A stretch of DNA of 64,000 nt, from positions 892,501 to 956,500 of the forward strand of contig NZ_CP056030.1 of the NCBI RefSeq assembly GCF_013374995.1, written 5' to 3'. The first letter of the stretch is position 1. Each line of letters starts with the position of its first letter. The stretch is from Pseudomonas eucalypticola (GTDB taxonomy: Bacteria > Pseudomonadota > Gammaproteobacteria > Pseudomonadales > Pseudomonadaceae). This document shows positions 39,035 to 47,914 of the stretch, piece after piece. Made by a program: the position numbers and the translations under genes. The notes beneath the pieces are model-generated. The model saw nothing but the letters and a program-made list of their open reading frames with translations. It was not told where the DNA came from and searched no databases.

Positions 39035-39940
39035 ATGTGTGGAATCGTGGGGCTGTACCTGAAGAACCCGCAACTCGAAGCCCAGCTGGGCAAGCTGTTT
39101 GAACCCATGCTGGAGGCCATGACCGACCGCGGCCCGGACAGCGCCGGCTTTGCCATCTACGGCGACGAAGTGGCCGATGGCTGGGTCAAGCTGACCTTGC
39201 AGAGCACCACCGACGGTTTCGATTTTCACGCGCTGATGAGCGCCCTTGAAGGGCAGTTGGGTTGCTCGCTGGACTGGTTCCAGAACGCTACCGCCGCCGT
39301 GCTCAAGGTCAACACCGACGAGGCCAGCGTCCGCGCCGCCCTGGCCGAGCTGGCGCCTGAACTGCGCATCATGAGTGCCGGGCAGAGCATCGAAATCCTC
39401 AAGGGCATGGGCCTGCCACGGGAAATTTCCCAACGTTTCGGCCTGGCCGGCATGAAGGGCAGCCACATCATCGGCCATACCCGCATGGCCACCGAAAGCG
39501 CGGTGACCATGGAAGGCAGTCACCCGTTTTCCACCGGTGCCGACTTGTGCCTGGTGCACAACGGCTCGCTGTCCAACCACTTCCGCCTGCGCCAGGAACT
39601 CAAGCGCGAAGGCATCACGTTCGAGACCGACAACGACACCGAAGTGGCGGCCGGTTACCTCACCTGGCGCCTGCAGCAAGGCGACTCGCTGAAAGAAGCG
39701 CTGGATAACTCGCTGGAAAACCTCGACGGCTTCTACACCTTCGCCATCGGCACCCGCAACGGTTTCGCGGTGATCCGCGACCCGATCGCGTGCAAACCGG
39801 CCATCCTCGCCGAGACCGATGACTACGTGGCCATGGCCTCGGAGTATCAGGCGCTGTCGAGCCTGCCGGGCATCGAAAACGCGAAAATCTGGGAGCCGGC
39901 GCCGGCCACCCTTTACGTCTGGGAACGCGAGTCGGCCTAA
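39035..39940 (+). CDS. mgsA: N-methylglutamate synthase subunit A (class II amidotransferase)
   Basis: The protein has 301 aa. It begins MCGIVGLYLKN, so Cys2 becomes the N-terminal nucleophile. RGPDSAGFAIYG, GHTRMATESAV and LVHNGSLSNHFRLR are glutamine-amidotransferase motifs. It is like the N-terminal domain of the glutamate synthase large subunit as a separate protein. In the pathway it should release methylamine from gamma-glutamylmethylamide for transfer inside the MgsABC complex. It follows gmaS by 59 nt. Confidence 0.9.
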   Translation: MCGIVGLYLKNPQLEAQLGKLFEPMLEAMTDRGPDSAGFAIYGDEVADGWVKLTLQSTTDGFDFHALMSALEGQLGCSLDWFQNATAAVLKVNTDEASVRAALAELAPELRIMSAGQSIEILKGMGLPREISQRFGLAGMKGSHIIGHTRMATESAVTMEGSHPFSTGADLCLVHNGSLSNHFRLRQELKREGITFETDNDTEVAAGYLTWRLQQGDSLKEALDNSLENLDGFYTFAIGTRNGFAVIRDPIACKPAILAETDDYVAMASEYQALSSLPGIENAKIWEPAPATLYVWERESA

Positions 39941-39951
39941 GGAGCACGCAC

Positions 39952-40635
39952 ATGAAAACCATCGATCTTTCCATTGCCAGCGTGCGCGACCTCAACCAGG
40001 CGCTGCATGACCAGGTCAACAACGTTGAAGACCGCGAGTGGGTCGTCACCCATTCCAACGGAAAGCACAACCTCGCCGTGGGGGTGAACGAAGCGGTGTC
40101 CATCGATATCCAGGGCCATGCCGGCTATTACTGCGCGGGCATGAACCAGAAGGCCTCGATCACCGTGCATGGCAACGTCGGTGTCGGCTGCGCCGAGAAC
40201 ATGATGAGCGGCTATGTGCGGGTCAAGGGCAGCGCGTCCCAGGCGGCCGGTGCCACGGCCCATGGCGGCCTGCTGGTGATCGAAGGCGATGCCGGCGCGC
40301 GTTGCGGCATCTCCATGAAGGGCATCGACATTGTCGTCGGTGGCAGCATCGGCCACATGAGCTGCTTCATGGGCCAGGCCGGGCGCCTGGTGGTGTGCGG
40401 CGATGCCGGGGATGCCCTGGGCGACTCGCTGTACGAAACCCACATCTACGTGAAGGGCAAGGTCGAGTCCCTGGGCTCGGACTGCATCGAGAAAGAGATG
40501 CGCGCCGAGCACCTGGAAGAGCTGCAGGAACTGCTCAACCGCGCGGGGTTTGCCCACCAGGCCAGCGATTTCAAGCGCTACGGCTCAGCCCGTCAGTTGT
40601 ACAACTTCAAAGTCGATAACGCGTCCGCGTACTGA
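39952..40635 (+). CDS. mgsB: N-methylglutamate synthase subunit B (GXGXG domain)
   Basis: The protein has 227 aa. It is the glutamate-synthase C-terminal GXGXG beta-helix domain as a separate subunit, with repeating glycine turns (HGNVGVGCAENMMSGYVRVKGSA; AHGGLLVIEGDAGARCGISMKG; GRLVVCGDAGDALGDSLYE). It holds the other domains together and helps form the ammonia or methylamine tunnel. It lies 11 nt after mgsA. Confidence 0.92.
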   Translation: MKTIDLSIASVRDLNQALHDQVNNVEDREWVVTHSNGKHNLAVGVNEAVSIDIQGHAGYYCAGMNQKASITVHGNVGVGCAENMMSGYVRVKGSASQAAGATAHGGLLVIEGDAGARCGISMKGIDIVVGGSIGHMSCFMGQAGRLVVCGDAGDALGDSLYETHIYVKGKVESLGSDCIEKEMRAEHLEELQELLNRAGFAHQASDFKRYGSARQLYNFKVDNASAY

Positions 40636-40646
40636 GGAGCATTGAT

Positions 40647-41969
40647 ATGAGCGAGAAGAACCCTCCGGTGCTGCGCGAGTCCGCCACCTTCGACCGCCTG
40701 ACCATCCAGGAAATCCAGCGTGCTGCCGAGACCGGCATCTATGACATTCGCGGCGGTGGCACCAAGCGCAAGGTCCCGCACTTCGATGACCTGTTGCTGC
40801 TGGGCGCCAGCGTGTCGCGTTACCCGCTGGAAGGCTACCGGGAGAAATGTGGCACCGACGTGATCCTGGGCAACCGTTTCGCCAAGAAACCCATCCACCT
40901 GAAGATCCCGGTGACCATCGCCGGCATGAGCTTCGGCGCACTGTCGGCCAACGCCAAGGAAGCCCTGGGCCGTGGCGCCACCATCGCCGGTACCAGCACC
41001 ACCACCGGCGACGGCGGCATGACCCCGGAAGAGCGCGGCCAGTCCCAGCACCTGGTGTATCAGTACCTGCCTTCGCGCTATGGAATGAACCCGGACGACC
41101 TGCGCAAGGCCGACGCCATCGAGATCGTGCTCGGGCAAGGGGCGAAACCAGGGGGCGGTGGCATGTTGCTGGGCATGAAAGTCACCGAACGGGTGGCGGG
41201 CATGCGCACCCTGCCCATCGGCGTCGACCAGCGCTCGGCCTGCCGTCACCCGGACTGGACCGGGCCGGATGACCTCGCCATCAAGATCGCCGAGATCCGC
41301 GAGATCACTGACTGGGAAAAGCCTATCTACGTGAAGATCGGCGCCAGCCGCCCTTACTACGATGTGAAACTGGCCGTAAAGGCCGGTGCTGACGTGATTG
41401 TCCTCGACGGTATGCAGGGCGGCACCGCGGCCACCCAGGAAGTGTTCATCGAGCACGTGGGCATCCCCATTCTGCCGGCCATCCCACAGGCGGTACAGGC
41501 TTTGCAGGAGATGGGCATGCACCGCAAGGTGCAGTTGATCGTCTCCGGTGGCATTCGCAACGGCGCCGACGTGGCCAAGGCCATGGCGCTGGGGGCTGAT
41601 GCGGTGGCAATCGGTACCGCCGCGTTGATCGCGTTGGGTGACAACCACCCGCGTCTGGACGAGGAACTGAAGAAGATCGGCTCGGCTGCCGGTTTCTATG
41701 ATGACTGGCAGAACGGCCGCGACCCGGCGGGCATCACCACCCAGGACCCGGAGCTGTCCAAGCGCCTGGACCCGGTGGAAGGCGGCCGGCGGTTGGCCAA
41801 CTACTTGCGTGTGCTGGTGCTGGAAGCCCAGACCATGGCCCGCGCCTGTGGCAAGTCGCACCTGCACAACCTGGACCCCGAGGACCTGGTGGCGTTAACC
41901 GTTGAAGCGGCGGCCATGGCCCGTGTGCCGCTGGCGGGCACCAGCTGGGTTCCTGGTTCAGGCTATTAA
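40647..41969 (+). CDS. mgsC: N-methylglutamate synthase subunit C (FMN-binding synthase domain)
   Basis: The protein has 440 aa of the glutamate synthase FMN-binding domain. Typical parts are PVTIAGMSFGALSANAKEALGRGA, LGQGAKPGGGGMLLG, VKIGASRPYYDVKLAVKAGADVIVLDGMQGGTAA and GGIRNGADVAKAMALGADAVAIGTAALIALG. It catalyses formation of N-methylglutamate from 2-oxoglutarate and methylamine with a reductant. It has the lysine-rich start seen in archaeal-type glutamate synthases. It is the last of the gmaS-mgsABC operon, 11 nt after mgsB. Confidence 0.92.
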   Translation: MSEKNPPVLRESATFDRLTIQEIQRAAETGIYDIRGGGTKRKVPHFDDLLLLGASVSRYPLEGYREKCGTDVILGNRFAKKPIHLKIPVTIAGMSFGALSANAKEALGRGATIAGTSTTTGDGGMTPEERGQSQHLVYQYLPSRYGMNPDDLRKADAIEIVLGQGAKPGGGGMLLGMKVTERVAGMRTLPIGVDQRSACRHPDWTGPDDLAIKIAEIREITDWEKPIYVKIGASRPYYDVKLAVKAGADVIVLDGMQGGTAATQEVFIEHVGIPILPAIPQAVQALQEMGMHRKVQLIVSGGIRNGADVAKAMALGADAVAIGTAALIALGDNHPRLDEELKKIGSAAGFYDDWQNGRDPAGITTQDPELSKRLDPVEGGRRLANYLRVLVLEAQTMARACGKSHLHNLDPEDLVALTVEAAAMARVPLAGTSWVPGSGY

Positions 41970-41985
41970 AGGCACTGAACCAACC

Positions 41986-42076
41986 CTGTGGGACCGGGCG
42001 AAGCTCGGGAAGCAGGCACCGCGCAGTATCTGATACTACGCGGTGCGCCGTTCCCGAGCTTCGCCCGTTCCCACAG
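41986..42076. repeat. Inverted pair of REP elements
   Basis: TGTGGGACCGGGCGAAGCTC (41987-42006, then GGGAA) and TTCCCGAGCTTCGCCCG (42051) face each other. Between them GCACCGCGCAGTAT and ATACTACGCGGTGC extend the stem, so the 91-nt unit folds as one long hairpin. It follows mgsC by 16 nt and may end or stabilise its mRNA. No separate gene is seen in the 224 nt to the ammonium transporter. Confidence 0.9.
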
Positions 42077-42192
42077 GTTTTGCGTCATCCGACGGTTGTC
42101 GGTTCCATTCCAAGAGGCCATGCATGGCCCAGCGCTTCACCCCATTTCGCTTGCTGCCAGACAACCTTCCATTCCTCGCAGGAGCTTTGAAA

Positions 42193-43509
42193 ATGGTCAA
42201 CCGTCTCCCCGGCATTTCCCTCCTTGCATTGACCCTGTTATCTCCCTTGGCCAACGCCGCCGACACGCCCACGCTGAACCTGGGCAGCACCGCGTGGATG
42301 ATCACGGCCGCCGTGCTGGTGCTGTTCATGTGCCTGCCCGGCCTGGCCCTGTTCTACGGCGGCCTGGTGCGGGCCAAGAACATGCTCTCGCTGTTCACCC
42401 AATGCTTCGGCATCGCCGGGGTGGTGGGCGTTTTGTGGGTGATCTACGGCTACAGCATGGTGGTCGACACCACCAACATGGTCGATGGCCAGGTCACCTT
42501 CAACAGCTTCGTCGGCGGCCTGAGCCGCGTATTTCTGGCAGGCATGAACGCCGACAGCCTCGTCGGCGATATCCCGGAAGGGGTGTTCGTGACCTTCCAG
42601 ATGACCTTCGCCATCATCACCCCGGCGCTGATCGCGGGCGCGTTCGCCGAGCGCATGAAATTCTCCGCGGCGCTGATCTTCATGGCCGTGTGGTTCACCC
42701 TGGTCTATGCGCCTATCGCCCACATGGTGTGGGGCGGGGCCGGGGCCTTGATGCACAACTGGGGCACCCTGGACTACGCCGGTGGCACCGCCGTGCACAT
42801 CAATGCCGGGGTTGCCGCACTGGCGGCATGCATCCTGCTGGGCAAGCGCAAGGGCTACCCGCACACGCCCATGCCCGCCCATAACCTGAGCCTGACCATG
42901 GTCGGCGCGGCCATGCTGTGGGTGGGCTGGTTCGGTTTCAATATCGGGTCGGGCGGCGGCCTCAGCGGCCTGTCGGGCATCGTCATGGTCAACACCCAAC
43001 TGGGCGCCTGCTCCGGCATCATCGGTTGGATGTTCACCGAATGGTTCAAGGCCGGCCGCCCCAGCGCACTGGGTTTGGCCAGTGGCGCCTTGGCGGGCCT
43101 GGTCGGTATCACGCCTGCGTGCGCCTACGTCGGCACGGGTGGCGCGTTGGCCATCGGCCTGCTGTGCGGGGTGATCTGCTACCTGGGGGCCACCAGCCTC
43201 AAGCGCCGCTTCGGTTATGACGACAGCCTGGACGTGTTTGGCCTGCATGGCATCGGCGGTATCGTCGGGGCGCTACTGACGGGGGTGTTCTGCGTGCCGT
43301 CGTTGGGCGGGTATGTGCCGAACGTCACCATCGCCGGGCAACTGCTGGCGCAATTCAAGGGCGTGGCGTTCACCTTCGTGTATTGCTTTGCGGTGAGCTG
43401 GATCATCCTGAAGGTGATCAAGGTGGTGATCGGCTTGCGGGCGGATGAAGCGACGGAGGAGTTGGGGCTGGATCTGGGTGAGCATAACGAGAGTGCTTAC
43501 AATCACTGA
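42193..43509 (+). CDS. amt: Ammonium transporter (Amt family)
   Basis: The protein has 438 aa with a signal peptide (MVNRLPGISLLALTLLSPLANA) and eleven predicted membrane helices. Motifs are ALFYGGLVRAKNMLSLFTQCF, FAERMKFSAALIF, GGTAVHINAGVAALAA and DVFGLHGIGGIVGALLTGVF with the conserved pore His residues. Its position after gmaS-mgsABC suggests uptake of methylammonium, a known Amt substrate, as well as ammonium. The ATG at 42193 has AGGAG upstream; earlier in-frame starts lie inside the REP element and are rejected. No glnK gene is adjacent. Confidence 0.94.
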   Translation: MVNRLPGISLLALTLLSPLANAADTPTLNLGSTAWMITAAVLVLFMCLPGLALFYGGLVRAKNMLSLFTQCFGIAGVVGVLWVIYGYSMVVDTTNMVDGQVTFNSFVGGLSRVFLAGMNADSLVGDIPEGVFVTFQMTFAIITPALIAGAFAERMKFSAALIFMAVWFTLVYAPIAHMVWGGAGALMHNWGTLDYAGGTAVHINAGVAALAACILLGKRKGYPHTPMPAHNLSLTMVGAAMLWVGWFGFNIGSGGGLSGLSGIVMVNTQLGACSGIIGWMFTEWFKAGRPSALGLASGALAGLVGITPACAYVGTGGALAIGLLCGVICYLGATSLKRRFGYDDSLDVFGLHGIGGIVGALLTGVFCVPSLGGYVPNVTIAGQLLAQFKGVAFTFVYCFAVSWIILKVIKVVIGLRADEATEELGLDLGEHNESAYNH

Positions 43510-43529
43510 TCGACAATCGCAGTGACTGC

Positions 43530-43586
43530 TTCCCGAGCTTCGCCCGGTCCCACAAGTGGGCATCTTATAGACCGGGCGAAGCTCGC
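43530..43586. repeat. Inverted pair of REP elements
   Basis: TTCCCGAGCTTCGCCCGG (43530, followed by TCCCACA) faces a shortened inverse copy GACCGGGCGAAGCTCG (about 43570-43585). It fills the gap between the convergent amt and udh genes. Confidence 0.87.
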
Positions 43587-43588
43587 TA

Positions 43589-44407
43589 TCAGTTATCCCC
43601 AAACGGCCCCGCCGCCACAAAAGCGCCGCCTTGGTAAACCATGGTCGGGTCATCGGCAGGCGGCATGGGTTGTGCCTCGACCTTCTCGCGGAACTGCTCG
43701 GCGCTGTCCTGCGGCTGATAGCCCAGGTGCGCGGCGTAGCGGTTGTCCCACCAGTTCGGCGTGTTGTTCGACGCGCCGTACACCACGGTGTGGCCGATGG
43801 CATCGGTGTAGAGGCCGCGGGCAATCAATTGGGTGAGGTCGTCGAAGCTCAACCAGGTGCTGAGCATGCGGCGGTTTTGTGGCTCGGCGAAGGAGGAGCC
43901 GATGCGGATAGTCAGGGTTTCGATGCCGTAGCGGTCGAAGTAGAAGCTGGCGGTGTCTTCGCCGTAGCACTTGCTCAGGCCGTAGTAGCTATCGGGGCGG
44001 CGCGGGCTGAGGGCGTCGAGTACTTCGGTCTGTTTGTGGAAGCCGATCACGTGGTTGGAGCTGGCGAAGATCACCCGCTTCACGCCGTGGCGGCGCGCCG
44101 CTTCATAGATGTGGAACACCCCGCAGATGTTGGCGCCGAGGATTTCCTCGAACGGGCGCTCTACCGATACCCCACCGAAATGCACGATGGCGTCCACGCC
44201 ATCCACCAGGTGGTGCACCGCCTGTTTGTCGGAAAGGTCGCACAACTGGATTTCTTCCTGATTGTCGTCCGCCGGGGTGATGTTGGCGATGTCAGACAGG
44301 CGCAAGGTGTTGCAGAAGGGTTTCAGGCGCTGACGCAATTCCTTGCCCAGGCCGCCGGCGGCACCGGTCAGCAGCAGGCGATTGAAGGGTTTGGCGGGGG
44401 AAGTCAT
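43589..44407 (-). CDS. udh: Uronate dehydrogenase
   Basis: The protein has 272 aa of the short-chain extended Rossmann type. NRLLLTGAAGGLGKELRQRL is the NAD-binding motif, and YYGLSKCYGED contains the catalytic Tyr and Lys. The sequence closely follows the characterised Pseudomonas Udh, including VDAIVHFGGVSVERPFEEILG and NNTPNWWDN near the end. It oxidises glucuronate or galacturonate to the aldarolactone. The start at 44407 (MTSPAKPFN) is chosen over an upstream one 75 nt away. It is divergent from the hexuronate-type transporter. Confidence 0.94.
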   Translation of the reverse strand: MTSPAKPFNRLLLTGAAGGLGKELRQRLKPFCNTLRLSDIANITPADDNQEEIQLCDLSDKQAVHHLVDGVDAIVHFGGVSVERPFEEILGANICGVFHIYEAARRHGVKRVIFASSNHVIGFHKQTEVLDALSPRRPDSYYGLSKCYGEDTASFYFDRYGIETLTIRIGSSFAEPQNRRMLSTWLSFDDLTQLIARGLYTDAIGHTVVYGASNNTPNWWDNRYAAHLGYQPQDSAEQFREKVEAQPMPPADDPTMVYQGGAFVAAGPFGDN

Positions 44408-44556
44408 GGGCACGGGCCTCGTTTTTTGGATTATTGTTCGCGCGATGTCATCGTACAACTTGAAACAAATTATCAAGATCATGGCGGCCTGCTGTCAATC
44501 AACAAAGCACCAAACGGCCATTGACACCTAAACGCCAGTATCGTTATAAGGTGGTT

Positions 44557-44570
44557 ATACGACAACGTAT
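44557..44570. promoter_or_regulatory. Putative operator between udh and the uronate transporter
   Basis: ATACG and CGTAT are separated by ACAA in the 236-nt divergent region. Short palindromes of this sort occur before GntR-controlled sugar-acid genes. No regulator gene is adjacent, so the binding protein is unknown. The rest of the gap shows no gene. Confidence 0.4.
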
Positions 44571-44643
44571 GACTAATTGTTTCAAAGCGCGACTCCTTCC
44601 GTGGGTAACGCTCACCTAACAAAAATACAATCAAGGTGAAGTG

Positions 44644-45951
44644 ATGAAGATTAAAGGCATCCGTTGGTGGATGGTGGCCCTGGTCATGGGCGGCCTGATC
44701 GTCAACTACCTGGCCCGTAACACCCTGTCGGTCGCAGCGCCCACGATGATGAGCGAACTGACCATCTCCACTGAGCAGTACTCCCACATCGTCGTCGCCT
44801 GGCAGATTTGCTACGCGCTGATGCAGCCGATTGCCGGTTACATCCTGGATGCCATCGGCACCAAGATGGGCTTCGCGATCTTCGCCATCGCCTGGTCACT
44901 CGCGTGTGCGGGCGCAGCGGCGGCCACCGGCTGGCAGAGCCTGGCGTTCCTGCGTGGCCTGCTGGGCCTGACCGAGGCCGCTGGCCTGCCGGCAGGCGTC
45001 AAGGCCACCACCGAGTGGTTTCCGGCCAAGGAGCGTTCGGTCGCCATTGGCTGGTTCAACATCGGCTCGTCAGTCGGCGCGTTGCTGGCACCACCGCTGG
45101 TGGTCTGGGCCATCCTGCACAGTGGCTGGCAGTTGGCATTCCTGATCGTCGGCGCCGCCGGCATCGTCTGGAGCGTGGGCTGGCTGTTTCTCTACAAGCA
45201 CCCGCGTGACCAGAAGCGCCTGAGCGAAGAAGAGCGCGAGTACATCCTCAGCGGCCAGGAAGCGCACTTCAAGGAAGAGCCCAAACAACGCGGCAGCTGG
45301 AAAAAGATCGTCGCCAGCCGCAACTTCTACGCCATCGCCTCGGCGCGCATCCTCTCGGAGCCGGCCTGGCAGACCTTCAACGCCTGGATCCCGCTGTACC
45401 TGATGACCGAACGGCACATGAACATCAAGGAGATCGCGATGTTCGCCTGGCTGCCGTTCCTGGCCGCTGACCTAGGCTGCGTGCTGGGCGGCTACCTGAG
45501 CCCGCTGTTCCATCGCTACTGCAAGGTGTCGCTGTTCACGTCGCGTAAAATGGTCATGCTGTTCGGTTGTTCCTGCATGATCGGCCCGGCCTGCATCGGC
45601 CTGGTTGACAGCCCGTACATGGCCATCGCCCTGCTGTGCGTGGGCGGCTTCGCTCACCAGACGTTGTCAGGTGCGCTGTACGCCATCACCTCGGACTCCT
45701 TCGGCAAGAATGAAGTGGCCACGGCTACCGGCGCAGGCGGCATGTTCGGCTTCCTCGGCGCCGCAGCGTTTACCGCCGTGTTTGGTGTGCTGGTGACGCA
45801 GGTGGGTTACAGCCCGCTCTTCGTGGTACTGGCTATTTTCGACATCGTCGCGGCGATCATTGTCTGGACGGTGGCGCGGGAAGTGGTGCGGATCAAGCCG
45901 GTAGAGGATGCAGGCACCCCTGTGGGTACCGGCATTGTCGCGGGTTCTTGA
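44644..45951 (+). CDS. MFS transporter, hexuronate (ExuT/GudP-like)
   Basis: The protein has 435 aa and about twelve membrane helices. It belongs to the anion:cation symporter branch of the MFS: RWWMVALVMGGLIVNYLARNTLSVAAP, GYILDAIGTKMGF and ATTEWFPAKERSVAIGWFN are typical of ExuT/GudP-type carriers. With divergent udh it probably imports glucuronate or galacturonate for the oxidative pathway. The ATG at 44644 is preferred to a GTG one codon upstream (AAGGTGAAG before). Confidence 0.88.
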   Translation: MKIKGIRWWMVALVMGGLIVNYLARNTLSVAAPTMMSELTISTEQYSHIVVAWQICYALMQPIAGYILDAIGTKMGFAIFAIAWSLACAGAAAATGWQSLAFLRGLLGLTEAAGLPAGVKATTEWFPAKERSVAIGWFNIGSSVGALLAPPLVVWAILHSGWQLAFLIVGAAGIVWSVGWLFLYKHPRDQKRLSEEEREYILSGQEAHFKEEPKQRGSWKKIVASRNFYAIASARILSEPAWQTFNAWIPLYLMTERHMNIKEIAMFAWLPFLAADLGCVLGGYLSPLFHRYCKVSLFTSRKMVMLFGCSCMIGPACIGLVDSPYMAIALLCVGGFAHQTLSGALYAITSDSFGKNEVATATGAGGMFGFLGAAAFTAVFGVLVTQVGYSPLFVVLAIFDIVAAIIVWTVAREVVRIKPVEDAGTPVGTGIVAGS

Positions 45952-45971
45952 GGTAGGGCATGAAGGGTAAC

Positions 45972-46000
45972 GAGGAGCCGGCCGCTGAGGGCGGCTCCTC
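45972..46000. terminator. Hairpin between convergent genes
   Basis: GAGGAGCCG pairs with CGGCTCCTC across an 11-nt loop. It lies 20 nt after the transporter stop and should end that transcript, and possibly the converging monooxygenase transcript. Confidence 0.7.
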
Positions 46001-46087
46001 CTGGGCTGGCCACAACCGCGTACCAGCGGACCTGGCCGCGTCTGCTTGACGCGGCGCATCAAGCAATACGCGGCATCCCGGCCGCGG

Positions 46088-47125
46088 TCAGCGAAACGCC
46101 GGAACCACCTGTTCGATGAACAGCGCCAGGGACTTCTTCTTCTCCTCGTGGGGCAGGCTGTTGTCACACCAGAAGCTGAACTCGTCCACCCCCAATTCCT
46201 GGTAATGCTTGATCCGCGCCACGATCTCTTCGGGGGTGCCGATCATGGTGTTCTTGCGGATGTTTTCCAGCTGGAACTCCGGCCGCTCGGCGAATTTCTC
46301 TTCCGGGCTTGGGTCGAGGAAACCGTTCACCGGCACGGTCTTGTTACCGAACCAGGCATCGAACGTGCGGTAGAAGCGCGAGATGGCCTTGGCGCCCACT
46401 TGCCAGCCGTCCGGGTCGTCCTTGGCGTGCACGTGGGTGTGGCGCAGCACCATCAGTTGCGGGCGCGGGATGCTGGGGTTGTTGGCCAGCGCCGCTTCGA
46501 ACTTGTTCTTCAGGTCCACCACTTCCTCGTCGCCCTTCATCAACGGCGTGACCATCACGTTGCAGCCATTGGCGACGGCGAAGTTGTGCGAGTCAGGGTC
46601 GCGGGCGGCGATCCAGATGGGCGGGGTACGCACCGGTTTCGGTACGCTGGTGGAGGTGGGGAATTTCCAGATCTCGCCGTCGTGGGCGTAGTCGCCTTCC
46701 CACAGCTTGCGCACCACCGGCACCATTTCACGCAAGGCGTTGCCGCCGCTGCTGGCCGGCATGCCGCCGGCCATGCGGTCGAATTCGACCTGGTAGGCAC
46801 CACGGGCCAGGCCCACTTCCATGCGGCCATTGCTGATCACATCCAGCAGGGCACATTCACCCGCTACCCGCAGTGGGTGCCAGAACGGCGCGATGATGGT
46901 GCCGGCACCCAGGTGGATGGTGGTGGTCTTACCGGCCAGGTACGCCAGCAACGGCATCGGGCTCGGCGAAATGGTGTATTCCATGGCGTGGTGTTCGCCG
47001 ATCCAGACGGTGCTGAAGCCGCCTTTTTCAGCCATCAGGGTGAGCTCGGTCAGGTCCTCGAACAGTTGCCGGTGGCTGACTTGCTCATCCCAGCGTTCCA
47101 TATGCACGAACAGGGAAAACTTCAT
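46088..47125 (-). CDS. Luciferase-like flavin-dependent monooxygenase
   Basis: The protein has 345 aa of the bacterial luciferase family (PF00296). It starts MKFSLFVHMERWDEQVSHRQ; FSTVWIGEHHAMEYTISPSPMPLLAYLAG, LGAGTIIAPFWHPLRVAGECALLDVISNGRMEVGLARGA and the late NTMIGTPEEIVARIKHYQELGVDEF are typical. Such enzymes use FMNH2 from a separate reductase; one is encoded just upstream. Related oxygenases open pyridinium rings (TgnB, PyrA) or uracil (RutA). I infer the ring-opening step here; the substrate is unproven. The promoter region carries a GntR-type site 81 nt before the start. Confidence 0.85.
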   Translation of the reverse strand: MKFSLFVHMERWDEQVSHRQLFEDLTELTLMAEKGGFSTVWIGEHHAMEYTISPSPMPLLAYLAGKTTTIHLGAGTIIAPFWHPLRVAGECALLDVISNGRMEVGLARGAYQVEFDRMAGGMPASSGGNALREMVPVVRKLWEGDYAHDGEIWKFPTSTSVPKPVRTPPIWIAARDPDSHNFAVANGCNVMVTPLMKGDEEVVDLKNKFEAALANNPSIPRPQLMVLRHTHVHAKDDPDGWQVGAKAISRFYRTFDAWFGNKTVPVNGFLDPSPEEKFAERPEFQLENIRKNTMIGTPEEIVARIKHYQELGVDEFSFWCDNSLPHEEKKKSLALFIEQVVPAFR

Positions 47126-47205
47126 GACGCGTACCTCGGATCTTTTGTTTTTGGCCCGCCGAAAGCGGGCCTGATGCGGTAGGAGCGCTAGGCGCTGCGG
47201 TCGTG

Positions 47206-47233
47206 ATTATTGGTATACCATAATACCAATAAT
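47206..47233. promoter_or_regulatory. GntR-type operator before the monooxygenase gene
   Basis: ATTATTGGTAT (47206-47216) and ATACCAATAAT (47223-47233) are exact 11-bp inverted arms with 6 nt between. The core TGGTATACCA (47211-47220) is itself a palindrome. The same core recurs before the other operons of this island. Confidence 0.8.
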
Positions 47234-47244
47234 CTGCAATGGAT

Positions 47245-47730
47245 TTATGCCAGGGCCGGCAGTGCGCCCATCTTGCCGCGGCAGTACACCAGGGGGCTGT
47301 TGCCTTGCTGCGGCACGATCAGGTTCTTCACCGCACCGACCATGATCGCGTGGTCGCCACCTTCATACTCGCGCCACAACTCGCATTCGATGATCGCCAC
47401 GGCGTTGGCTAGCAGCGGGTTGCCCAACTCGCTGAGGGTCCACTCGATACCGGCGGCCTTGTCCTTGCCCTTGCGCGCGAAGGCATAGGCTTCGGCCTGT
47501 TGCTGGCCAGACAGCAGGTGGATGGCGAAGCGCTTGTTCTTGATCAGCACAGGGTAGGAGTCCGAGCTGTAGTTGGGGCAGAACAGCACCAGGGCAGGGT
47601 CGATGGACAGCGAACTGAAGGCGCTGGCGGTGAGGCCCACGACCTGGCCGTCGTCGTCCAGCGTGGTGATCACGGTCACGCCCGAGGGGAAGGAGCCCAT
47701 GACGTTCTTGTAGACGGTGGCGTCGATCAT
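47245..47730 (-). CDS. Flavin reductase, first copy
   Basis: The protein has 161 aa of the HpaC/RutF-like flavin reductase family (Flavin_Reduct). GSFPSGVTVITTLDDDGQVVGLTASAFSSLSIDPALVLFC is the FMN-binding core and GGDHAIMVGAVKNL the C-terminal NADH region. It would supply reduced FMN to the luciferase-like monooxygenase encoded downstream on the same strand. The ATG at 47730 (MIDATVYKNVMG) is chosen because the other copy starts at the same point. A second, very similar copy is at 56631-57116. Confidence 0.92.
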   Translation of the reverse strand: MIDATVYKNVMGSFPSGVTVITTLDDDGQVVGLTASAFSSLSIDPALVLFCPNYSSDSYPVLIKNKRFAIHLLSGQQQAEAYAFARKGKDKAAGIEWTLSELGNPLLANAVAIIECELWREYEGGDHAIMVGAVKNLIVPQQGNSPLVYCRGKMGALPALA

Positions 47731-47784
47731 TGCGTGTTCCTCGGTGAGCAGCTGAATTGGTTTTATGCGGCTTTGTTTGTCTGA

Positions 47785-47840
47785 TGGTATACCGAGTTTT
47801 GGCTTGTGAAAAGTTTGGAATACCATAATATGGTGTTCGT
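47785..47840. promoter_or_regulatory. Two GntR-type sites in the flavin reductase/NCS1 divergent promoter
   Basis: The first site is TGGTATACCG (47785-47794). The second begins TGGAATACCA at 47816 and extends as ACCATAATATGGT, an odd-centred palindrome (47822-47834). Both lie between the flavin reductase start (47730) and the NCS1 start (47915), and could control both directions. Confidence 0.78.
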
Positions 47841-47914
47841 TCGAGAGGGCGTCGATGAACGGCCCCCGAATTGCATTTCCATACAAAGACAAGAACAGAG
47901 AATCGAGTGCACCC

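Noticed and set aside
42043..42192. Upstream extension of the ammonium transporter
   Set aside because: It runs through the REP pair; the ATG at 42193 gives a proper signal peptide and has a ribosome-binding site.
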